Shown: piece after piece, positions 1 to 7,065 of the stretch | How the letters are laid out: each line of letters starts with the position of its first letter | How positions within the stretch are numbered: position 1 is the first letter of the stretch | Translations under genes and position numbers: made by a program | Notes under the pieces: model-generated | Database searches by the model: none | What the model saw: only the letters and a program-made list of their open reading frames with translations | Told to the model about the DNA's origin: nothing | DNA from: CAZDIO01 sp964505555 | GTDB taxonomy: Bacteria > Bdellovibrionota_C > UBA2361 > SZUA-149 > CAZDIO01 | Assembly (NCBI GenBank): GCA_964505555.1 | Contig: CAZDIO010000125.1 | Location: forward strand, 1 to 64,000 | Length of the DNA stretch: 64,000 nucleotides | Reading direction: 5' to 3'

Positions 1-16
1 CTTTTCGGTGTTCGCG

Positions 17-30
17 CCCCCCCCCCCCCC
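17..30. repeat. C14 homopolymer tract
   Basis: An uninterrupted run of 14 cytosines. It lies about 190 bases upstream of the first ORF and next to the window edge. Such tracts are prone to slippage in vivo and in sequencing, so the exact length is unreliable. No gene can be assigned to bases 1-217. Confidence 0.9.
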
Positions 31-217
31 ACGACAGGGAGGCTACTTCTTGCCACACGTAAAGAGGAATCGCTCCCGCTCTTTCTCACGTAGTTATATG
101 CACGTAGTAGACAGCACTCTCCCCTTTAGGGACAAAGCACTCTGTGCCTAACTGTGTGCCTAAGGGGGGCGGTGGTTTTTTCTAGGGCGTAGTGGGCATG
201 GAAGGAGTTACGGATAG

Positions 218-817
218 ATGGTGGAAGGTGCGGATGCGGCAACGAGTTGCATGGAGGCAGCTCGAGGTACTGTCATTGGTCATGAAGACACGAGAAAGGA
301 GGAATCGGATCGGAGAGATCCAAACGAAGGAGCTTTTTGGGAGAATCGTAAAAGGTTTCTTCGCAGACTAAAGGAAAGATCAGGCAGTCAAGAGCGGCTG
401 CGTCAGTTTCTTGAATTTTTTGGACGTCTTCAGCACTGCTGGAGCGGCCAAGACGAATCAGAAAAAAAGCGACGCATTTTGGAACTTGACGGATACAAAG
501 AATGGGTTCTTAACCCAGCCGAACTTGATCTGAAGGCCGTATCGGAGAAAAAAAGCGCGGATGAGATTTTGACGGATCTGTGGTATTTCGATCTGAGGAC
601 GGTGCAAATGGTCGCTCAGATAATCGAACTTCCATCGGTCATCTCCTGGCTGAGCAGTAACCAACCTGTCGTTGACTTGCAAACGGAGATCTCTTTTGCA
701 TTTCAAAGTGGGAACGGCTCTGTTCGCCAGGGGTTAGCGCGGTTGGTAATTGCGTTGCACCTTCGAAAACCGAGGCACTGCACGCTGAGCCTGCCGACAC
801 TCACCCCTCCAAAGTAA
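218..817 (+). CDS. Hypothetical protein, 199 aa
   Basis: Not recognised. The ATG is preceded by AAGGAG about 12 bases upstream, a loose ribosome-binding site. The protein is hydrophilic and charged in its first half (KRFLRRLKERSGSQERLR) with no signal peptide or membrane segment. A middle part rich in E, K, D and W (about residues 60-130) looks alpha-helical. The tail after residue 175 (PRHCTLSLPTLTPPK) looks low-quality and may be random read-through. It stands alone, convergent with the kdp cluster and followed by a strong GC hairpin. It could be a genuine small cytosolic protein or a fortuitous ORF. Confidence 0.45.
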   Translation: MVEGADAATSCMEAARGTVIGHEDTRKEESDRRDPNEGAFWENRKRFLRRLKERSGSQERLRQFLEFFGRLQHCWSGQDESEKKRRILELDGYKEWVLNPAELDLKAVSEKKSADEILTDLWYFDLRTVQMVAQIIELPSVISWLSSNQPVVDLQTEISFAFQSGNGSVRQGLARLVIALHLRKPRHCTLSLPTLTPPK

Positions 818-830
818 CAAACGAGGAAAG

Positions 831-873
831 CATGTGGGGGCGCGCCGATTCAGTTCGGCGCCCCCTCCACGTG
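831..873. terminator. Strong GC-rich hairpin between convergent genes
   Basis: GGGGGCGC and CCGA on the left pair with TCGG and GCGCCCCC on the right around a short TTCAG-type loop, with a flanking GTG/CAC extension. It sits between the convergent ends of the 218-817 ORF and the kdp-side gene ending at 949. No T-run follows directly, so intrinsic termination is inferred from stem strength and position. Confidence 0.5.
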
Positions 874-948
874 CGACAGGAAGGTTCAAAAAGCCCCTCT
901 TTTTAGTGCTTACGCTGTATTACCACAGATGAAGTTAATTCTTGCTTG

Positions 949-1287
949 TTACTTTGATTCAAACTCTTGCTTAACAAACACAACAAAGCTCTGAACCTCT
1001 GGAGCCAAACGCGGAACTTGCGGAGTGGTGACCGTTACCTCATAGCAAAGTTGCCTTAGATCGCGCTTGTGGCAGGAAGGAGATTGACGAAGGGTAACGA
1101 TGGTATCGTCTGTAATGAACATATCAGCGGTTGATACTTTCTGCCCCGAACGAATGAGCGCCTCTCCAAGAACTGTTGGCTTTAGACTCTTTTCATTAAG
1201 GAGTGGCAAGGACCAGGAAAGAGGTTTCAAAGATATTAAAACAAAAACTCCTAGCACGGCTATCACTTTTATATATTTGCTTAACAT
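949..1287 (-). CDS. Small exported/anchored hypothetical protein at the end of the kdp operon
   Basis: A 112-aa protein starting 20 bases after the kdpC stop on the same strand, so probably the last gene of the kdp transcript. Residues 5-30 form one hydrophobic segment after a Lys-containing N-terminus (MLSKYIKV), consistent with a signal peptide or anchor. The rest (about 80 residues) would be periplasmic. It has two cysteines (SCHKRD and QLCYEV) that could form a disulfide. No known Kdp subunit matches it. A link to potassium uptake is inferred only from position. Confidence 0.6.
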   Translation of the reverse strand: MLSKYIKVIAVLGVFVLISLKPLSWSLPLLNEKSLKPTVLGEALIRSGQKVSTADMFITDDTIVTLRQSPSCHKRDLRQLCYEVTVTTPQVPRLAPEVQSFVVFVKQEFESK

Positions 1288-1307
1288 ATTATGGGTACCG
1301 TTTCCCC

Positions 1308-1937
1308 TTACTTCCTTTGAAAACGATCAAGCGCTAAATTTAAACTGAGAACATTTACCCGAGTCTCCCCAAATAGGCCAAGGAATCTTCCTGCGGTAGA
1401 CTGTTTTATTAATTCATTAACCGTTTCAATATCTATTCCACGTTCCCGAGCAACACGAGATGCCTGAAGAAGTGCATTTTGTGGTGAAATATGAGGATCG
1501 AGCCCACTTCCAGAACGAGTCACCGCATCAACAGGCACAAGATGATCCTCTTTGAGTCCATTTTCTTCGCGATACGCTTTTGCCAATCCCTGAACACCGA
1601 GATAACTCTCATCGGTATCAGGAGTTTCCGGATCGTCAGGAAATCCCACGATTAGTTTTTTACTTGTTGGTCCCAAATTAGTACCGCTTGAGCCCAAAGG
1701 ATCATACCCAGAACCCGCAGCAGAAGGCCGAGGATGAAAATACTTCGGAGATACAAATTGCTGGCCAATAATTTCTGACCCGATTATCTTGTTCCCTTCT
1801 TTGATAAGACTACCATTCGCCTGATACGAAAACAGAATCTGCCCAAAACCCCAAATAACGGCAGGAAATAAGAAGCCAGCAGAAAGAGTAAACATCAAAG
1901 TCAGTGATAAAGCAGGGAGAATTTGTGATCTCACCAT
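1308..1937 (-). CDS. kdpC: Potassium-transporting ATPase subunit KdpC
   Basis: KdpC is the single-span subunit of the high-affinity KdpFABC potassium pump, thought to stabilise nucleotide binding by KdpB. The 209-aa product has one N-terminal membrane helix (about residues 8-35). It contains the family's conserved block SGSGLDPHIS near residue 145, followed by QNALLQASRVARERG. A strong GGAGG lies 5 bases before the ATG. It follows kdpB by 9 bases. Length is normal for the family. Confidence 0.96.
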   Translation of the reverse strand: MVRSQILPALSLTLMFTLSAGFLFPAVIWGFGQILFSYQANGSLIKEGNKIIGSEIIGQQFVSPKYFHPRPSAAGSGYDPLGSSGTNLGPTSKKLIVGFPDDPETPDTDESYLGVQGLAKAYREENGLKEDHLVPVDAVTRSGSGLDPHISPQNALLQASRVARERGIDIETVNELIKQSTAGRFLGLFGETRVNVLSLNLALDRFQRK

Positions 1938-1946
1938 GATAGCCTC

Positions 1947-4034
1947 CTACGCTAAATGCAATGCAACAAGTAACCGATCCAGCACCCAAATTCCTGGAAA
2001 AGGTGCAATGATTCCGCCAACTCCGTAGATTAAAAGATTTCGACGTAAGATCGCACTAGCACCCATCGGACGATAGGTCACTCCACGAAGGGCAAGGGGA
2101 ATGAGAGCGATAATGATCAGTGCGTTAAAGACAACAGCTGAAAGAACAGCAGAGTGGGGATTAGAAAGACCCATAACATTCAGGGCTCCAAGTTCCGGAT
2201 AGATCGCGATAAACATCGCAGGAATAATCGCAAAATATTTTGCAACATCATTTGCGATACTAAACGTAGTCAACGCCCCACGGGTAATCAGCATCTGCTT
2301 ACCGATCTCAACGATTTCAATAAGTTTGGTGGGATTTGAATCTAGGTCTACCATGTTGCCCGCTTCCTTTGCGGCTTGAGTGCCCGTATTCATTGCAACA
2401 CCCACATCTGCTTGAGCCAGTGCGGGGGCATCGTTTGTGCCATCTCCCGTCATCGCAACAAGTCTCCCCCCTGCTTGTTCGTTTCGAATATATTTTAACT
2501 TCATCTCTGGCGTGGCTTCTGCAAGAAAATCATCGACTCCCGCTTCAGCAGCAATTGCAGCAGCCGTGAGATTATTATCCCCGGTAATCATCACCGTCTT
2601 AATTCCGATCCGACGAAGCTGTTCAAAACGATTTTTAAGTCCACCTTTTACGATATCTTTTAGCTGGATGACCCCAAGCACTCGGGTGTTTTCTGAAACC
2701 ACTAAGGGGGTTCCTCCCTGCTTGGCGATCATCTCCACCGCAGAAGTAACTTCTTTAGGAAAATACCCACCCTGGTCGGTAATCAGTTTACTCATCACAT
2801 CGGCAGCACCTTTTCGAATGCGGCGATTTTCAATATTTACTCCACTCATTCGAGTGTGGGCCGAGAAAGGCACAAATTCCGCTTGGAGCGAGTGAATATC
2901 TCGCTCCTTAATTCCAAACTTATGTTTTGCAAGAACCACGATACTTCTTCCTTCTGGAGTTTCATCTGCAAGCGAAGCAAGTTGTGAAACATCTGCCAGC
3001 TCCGCTTCTTTAACCCCTGGAGCGGGAAGAAAGGCAGTCGCTTGTCGATTCCCAAGAGTAATCGTTCCCGTTTTATCTAAGAGAAGAGTGTTTACATCCC
3101 CGGCTGCCTCAACAGCTCGACCACTCATCGCAAGCACATTGTGCTGCATCACCCGATCCATACCCGCAATACCTATTGCGCTTAAAAGCCCACCGATCGT
3201 GGTTGGGATAAGACATACAAGAAGTGCAACCATAACGGTCACAGAGGGGATCGATCCGTTTTCGCCACCGCCGTTTTCCCCACCACTGTAGACGGCAAAA
3301 GGAAGAAGAGTAACCGTTGCAAAGAGAAAGACGATCGTCAGTCCAGAAAGAAGGATACTCAAAGCGATCTCATTTGGCGTTTTTTGACGCTCCGCCCCCT
3401 CAACAAGCGCAATCATTCGATCAATAAACGCCTCTCCCGGATTGCTACTCACTCGCACCAGTATTCGATCAGAGAGAACTTTTGTTCCACCCGTTACCGC
3501 AGATCTGTCTCCCCCACTTTCTCGAATCACCGGAGCAGACTCTCCAGTAATTGCCGACTCATCAACCGTGGCCACTCCTTCAATAACGTCTCCATCTGCG
3601 GGAATGATGTCTCCTGCAGTGCATTCAAAGAGATCTCCCTTACGAAGAGTGGTGGCTGGAACGTGCTCCACTTTATTTCCGGTTACCTTTTTTGCCACCG
3701 TATCAGTCTTTGTTTTTCTAAGAGAATCTGCTTGGGCCTTCCCTCGTCCCTCTGCCATCGCCTCAGCAAAGTTTGCAAACAAAACTGTAAACCAGAGCCA
3801 TAATGTGACCTGACCAACAAAAAGCAGATCTCCGCTTCCTGAAATCACTCCCTTAAGAAAGTAATAAGTGGTAACAACACTTCCTACCTCCACAACAAAC
3901 ATCACCGGATTTTTTAAAACAAGCTTTGGATGAAGCTTGAGAAATGCCTCCTTCAAAGCACGAACCACGATATCTTTTTCAAAAAGCTTGCGTGGTGCGT
4001 TTTTTCGAGTTGAGATCACAGTTCCTATTTCCAT
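1947..4034 (-). CDS. kdpB: Potassium-transporting P-type ATPase subunit KdpB
   Basis: Catalytic subunit of KdpFABC. It hydrolyses ATP through an aspartyl-phosphate to drive K+ import through KdpA. Visible motifs are the actuator-domain TGES (163-166), the phosphorylation site DKTGT with Asp320, the membrane CLIPTTIGG motif (about 274-282), and TGDNNLTA and MTGDGTNDAPAL in the P domain. The 695-aa length is typical. Just before the CLIPTT helix is a glycine-rich insertion, GGENGGGENG (251-260), a tandem GGENG duplication. It lies between kdpA and kdpC in standard order. Confidence 0.97.
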   Translation of the reverse strand: MEIGTVISTRKNAPRKLFEKDIVVRALKEAFLKLHPKLVLKNPVMFVVEVGSVVTTYYFLKGVISGSGDLLFVGQVTLWLWFTVLFANFAEAMAEGRGKAQADSLRKTKTDTVAKKVTGNKVEHVPATTLRKGDLFECTAGDIIPADGDVIEGVATVDESAITGESAPVIRESGGDRSAVTGGTKVLSDRILVRVSSNPGEAFIDRMIALVEGAERQKTPNEIALSILLSGLTIVFLFATVTLLPFAVYSGGENGGGENGSIPSVTVMVALLVCLIPTTIGGLLSAIGIAGMDRVMQHNVLAMSGRAVEAAGDVNTLLLDKTGTITLGNRQATAFLPAPGVKEAELADVSQLASLADETPEGRSIVVLAKHKFGIKERDIHSLQAEFVPFSAHTRMSGVNIENRRIRKGAADVMSKLITDQGGYFPKEVTSAVEMIAKQGGTPLVVSENTRVLGVIQLKDIVKGGLKNRFEQLRRIGIKTVMITGDNNLTAAAIAAEAGVDDFLAEATPEMKLKYIRNEQAGGRLVAMTGDGTNDAPALAQADVGVAMNTGTQAAKEAGNMVDLDSNPTKLIEIVEIGKQMLITRGALTTFSIANDVAKYFAIIPAMFIAIYPELGALNVMGLSNPHSAVLSAVVFNALIIIALIPLALRGVTYRPMGASAILRRNLLIYGVGGIIAPFPGIWVLDRLLVALHLA

Positions 4035-4058
4035 ACTCTACCCTCTCAGTAAGCCCTT

Positions 4059-5846
4059 TTACTGCAAAAACAAACTATGCATTTGAAAATGCTCCACGAT
4101 CGGTCCAAGCGCTAAAGCAGGAAAAAATGTCAGCGCTCCGACGATAAGTACCGTAGCAATCAGTAAAGTTACAAAGGTACCATTATCTGTTGAAAACGTT
4201 CCCAGGGATGCCGGTACTCGTTTCTTCCGAACAAGACTGCCCGATAACGCAAGAAGGGGAACGATCATCAAAAACCGCCCACAGAGCATCGCAAGTCCAA
4301 GGGTAAGATTGTAGTATGGTGTATTTGCCGTGATCCCCGCAAAAGCAGATCCATTGTTTCCCGTTCCTGATGCAAACGCATAAAAAATCTCAGACAATCC
4401 ATGGGATCCTGAATTATTCACGTTATTTGCAGGGGCACCATAAAAGGTTGTTGTATTTCCAACCCGATTCCAAGCGCTCTCCTGTGGTAAATCAATCGTT
4501 GCCGAGAGTGCTGAAAATCCTAAGATACACGCCGCACAAACAAGCACCGCAAGCATCGCCATTTGAACTTCAAACCGTCCAATTTTTTTCCCCAGGTACT
4601 CAGGCGTCCTTCCCACCATCAATCCAGCGATAAAGACCGCAAGCACCACATACATCAACATTCCATAGAGCCCAGCACCAACCCCACCAAAGATCACCTC
4701 TCCAGTAAGCATATTAAACAGTGGAACGAGCCCCCCAAGTGGAGTGTACGAATCGTGCATTGAGTTTACCGCGCCACAAGAAGCTCCTGTAGTAATTGTT
4801 GCAAATAAAGTCGAAGAGGCTATGCCAAAACGGGTTTCTTTCCCCTCCATGTTGCCACCAGCTTGAAGCGCGTTTGGAGATTGCTCAATTCCAAGTTTTG
4901 AAAAATGAACATTTCCATTTTGCTCTGAGATGTTACAGACGAAGGCACCGACAAGAAACATAATGCCCATCGCCCAAAATATCGCCCACCCCTGACGAAC
5001 ATTCCCAGTCATCACACCAAACATATAGGTTAAGCCTGCTGGAATAAGAAAAATGAGCACCTTCGTCAGGAGATCTGCGGCTGGATTCGGGTTCTCATAC
5101 GGATGTGCAGAATTAGCGTTAAAGTACCCCCCACCATTTGTTCCAAGCTGCTTGATAACTTCCTGAGAAGCGATCGGACCTTGAGGGATCACCTGCTTTG
5201 CTCCCTCAAGCGTAACAACCTCAACCGGTGCTGAAAAATTTTGCGGCACTCCGGTGAAGATAAATATCAGCGCCCCCACAAAACATATAGGCAAAAGCAC
5301 ATACAATGCAGAGCGCACAACATCGACCCAGAAATTTCCTATGGTTTGTGTCGATTCTCGTGAAAACCCCCGAGCAACCGCCACCGCGATAGCAATTCCC
5401 ACTGCTGCTGAGATCCAATTATGAATCGCAAGTGCCACCATATTAGAAAAGATTGAAACGGTAGCTTCCGGAAGATACGATTGCCAATTGGTGTTCGAAG
5501 TAAAAGAAACAGCGGTATTAAACGCAAGGTCGGGGGTCATCTCTTTTGTGCCAAATCCTTGCGGATTGAGCGGCAAGAACCCTTGGAGTCGAAGCATCAG
5601 ATAGGTAAGGAGGAGTCCTACCGCACTAAAAATCAGCATCGCAATCGAATACTCTCTCCACCCCATCTCCCGCCGCTCATCAACTCTGATGAGTTTATAG
5701 ACGAGCCGTTCACATCGCCTTAGAACGAATGATAAAAACGTTCTCTCTCCAGAAAACACCTGGTGAAGATATATTCCCAACGGCTTCGTAAGGATGAGAA
5801 TAATTCCAAAATAGATAAGAATCTCTCCACTCCCATGAATATTCAT
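4059..5846 (-). CDS. kdpA: Potassium-transporting ATPase subunit KdpA
   Basis: K+-translocating subunit of KdpFABC, homologous to Trk/Ktr channels. The 595-aa polytopic protein shows several pore-loop-like selectivity segments, including TSNTNWQSY (about residue 115), TNGGGYFN (about 235), GASCGAVN (about 360) and GTGNNGSAFAG (about 480). The ATG lies one base after the kdpF stop and is preceded by AGAGG, which overlaps the end of kdpF. This supports translational coupling. Length is near the family norm. Confidence 0.97.
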   Translation of the reverse strand: MNIHGSGEILIYFGIILILTKPLGIYLHQVFSGERTFLSFVLRRCERLVYKLIRVDERREMGWREYSIAMLIFSAVGLLLTYLMLRLQGFLPLNPQGFGTKEMTPDLAFNTAVSFTSNTNWQSYLPEATVSIFSNMVALAIHNWISAAVGIAIAVAVARGFSRESTQTIGNFWVDVVRSALYVLLPICFVGALIFIFTGVPQNFSAPVEVVTLEGAKQVIPQGPIASQEVIKQLGTNGGGYFNANSAHPYENPNPAADLLTKVLIFLIPAGLTYMFGVMTGNVRQGWAIFWAMGIMFLVGAFVCNISEQNGNVHFSKLGIEQSPNALQAGGNMEGKETRFGIASSTLFATITTGASCGAVNSMHDSYTPLGGLVPLFNMLTGEVIFGGVGAGLYGMLMYVVLAVFIAGLMVGRTPEYLGKKIGRFEVQMAMLAVLVCAACILGFSALSATIDLPQESAWNRVGNTTTFYGAPANNVNNSGSHGLSEIFYAFASGTGNNGSAFAGITANTPYYNLTLGLAMLCGRFLMIVPLLALSGSLVRKKRVPASLGTFSTDNGTFVTLLIATVLIVGALTFFPALALGPIVEHFQMHSLFLQ

Positions 5847-5847
5847 A

Positions 5848-5934
5848 TTAGAACCTCTCCGGCTTTAGAAGAGAAAAAAGCAGATACATTATTAACCCGA
5901 TAACGATTATACTGAGCCAGATATACTCACTCAT
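5848..5934 (-). CDS. kdpF: KdpF, 28-aa Kdp complex membrane peptide
   Basis: Reading the minus strand from an ATG at 5934 gives MSEYIWLSII then VIGLIMYLLFSLLKPERF and a stop. This is a single-helix peptide ending in the (K/R)PERF signature typical of KdpF. KdpF is a small stabilising subunit packed against KdpA. Its start overlaps the upstream 32-aa ORF by 8 bases (ATGAGTGA), and its stop is one base before the kdpA ATG. It is too short for routine ORF calling. Confidence 0.93.
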   Translation of the reverse strand: MSEYIWLSIIVIGLIMYLLFSLLKPERF

Positions 5935-6025
5935 CTTTTTCTCCAAGCAGGACATACAGGCCATTTACATACCCAACTGCAACTACAAAGAAGATAAGAA
6001 CGATGATTAGAAAAAAGAGATCCAC
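5927..6025 (-). CDS. 32-aa single-span small protein upstream of kdpF
   Basis: A GTG at 6025, preceded by AAGGAG, opens an ORF reading VDLFFLIIVLIFFVVAVG then YVNGLYVLLGEKDE. It is one hydrophobic helix followed by a short acidic tail. Its TGA overlaps the kdpF start codon (ATGAGTGA), the typical layout for coupled translation. Similar short peptides beginning M-D-x-x-F-L sit before kdpF in other bacterial kdp operons; this is recalled, not searched. An in-frame GTG at 6031 is an alternative start. It may be an extra membrane peptide of the Kdp complex; its function is unknown. Confidence 0.75.
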   Translation of the reverse strand: MDLFFLIIVLIFFVVAVGYVNGLYVLLGEKDE

Positions 6026-6043
6026 ACCCACTCCTTTTGATTT

Positions 6044-6823
6044 TTAATAACTGCCAAAGTCGATATCAACCTGCATCGTGTACGTTTCTGCAAGTTGATC
6101 ATTGTTTGGTATAACATAACCAAAAATTATACTGACATTCTCGGCAAACTTCCAAGCAAAGCCAGGTGCGAGCGCCCCAGCACCGCTTTCTGATCCTTGG
6201 TAGTCAACACAAAACCACAGTTTGTCAGAAATTTCTGACATCGTCCGTTCCCACGCAAGAAGCACCCCGGTAGCATCGGAATTTAAACTTTCATCAACAA
6301 GCAGATCTTGATTGCCCCAAAACCAGCCTACTGAAAATCTGCCAAGCGTAAAATCGTCAAAGGAAACAGTCTTTGCGGTCTTCAGGTAATAGATATCTTG
6401 GTCCGTCTTGTTGTTTTTAGTGCCAAAGTAAAATCCACCGAGAGCCAGAGCAGGTGCGCCTTCAAAAAGGACGTTTTCTGGTGTGCCTATCTTGGCGTTA
6501 AAATATAGTGGGTAACTATCAAGCTGCCCGTATCCAGCGATGTGATCAAAACCAAATTCAATGCCGAGTTTATCTTTTATGGGCCATAATCCGGTTTCAA
6601 GACCAATATTTGTTACCGTATCAGGTTTTGAACCGCTGACATCACTTTGGCTTGGAATATAGAGATCACTGGTGAGATGGAATGTGCGATCCGCCTGAAT
6701 ATCGGTAGAAGGCGCCCAAACATGAGTTGAGGGAGTTGCCGATACCAGATCTGGAAACAGACTGATCGCTAAAAGTCCGAACCCAAACCAAAATAGCAAG
6801 GTATTTTTCAATTCCATTTTCAT
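6044..6823 (-). CDS. Kdp-linked outer-membrane beta-barrel-like protein
   Basis: A 259-aa protein with a signal peptide (residues 1-29, ending VSA before TPSTH). The mature part is rich in alternating aromatic and glycine strands (LGIEFGFDHIAGYG, LALGGFYFGTK, FSVGWFWGN) and ends in an aromatic residue (DIDFGSY), as outer-membrane barrels do. It is the first gene after the divergent kdpD/kdp intergenic region and lies 18 bases before the small ORF leading into kdpF. It is therefore probably co-induced with the pump and may act as an outer-membrane component at low K+. The family name is unknown. Confidence 0.7.
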   Translation of the reverse strand: MKMELKNTLLFWFGFGLLAISLFPDLVSATPSTHVWAPSTDIQADRTFHLTSDLYIPSQSDVSGSKPDTVTNIGLETGLWPIKDKLGIEFGFDHIAGYGQLDSYPLYFNAKIGTPENVLFEGAPALALGGFYFGTKNNKTDQDIYYLKTAKTVSFDDFTLGRFSVGWFWGNQDLLVDESLNSDATGVLLAWERTMSEISDKLWFCVDYQGSESGAGALAPGFAWKFAENVSIIFGYVIPNNDQLAETYTMQVDIDFGSY

Positions 6824-6915
6824 ACAATTTCCTGCATTAAAAAATGTCGCCTATTGTTTCTTCGGTTCTGATTGTCGCACACCATCACATAAAGAGGGGG
6901 TAAGGATTCCCCGTG

Positions 6916-6935
6916 CGATATAAAGAAAGTATAAA
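6916..6935 (-). promoter_or_regulatory. KdpE operator-like site
   Basis: On the minus strand this reads TTTATACTTTCTTTATATCG. The E. coli KdpE site is known to be TTTATACTTTTTTTACA, so the first ten bases match exactly and the T-rich spacing is kept. It lies 93 bases upstream of the first kdp-operon gene (minus) and about 130 bases upstream of kdpD (plus), so one site could serve both directions. Confidence 0.6.
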
Positions 6936-7065
6936 GATTATCAAAAAAACGAATGAAGAGCGGATGAGACAGTAATAGTTTAGAAGCTTGACAGCTTGCC
7001 GTGCGTTAAGAGATCGCCACTTCTTCTTATTTCGGATATGATGAACTTACAAAACATCTTAATAG

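Noticed and set aside
458..706. 82-aa minus-strand ORF opposite the 218-817 ORF
   Set aside because: No ribosome site or recognisable feature; the plus-strand frame is longer, though it too is only weakly supported.
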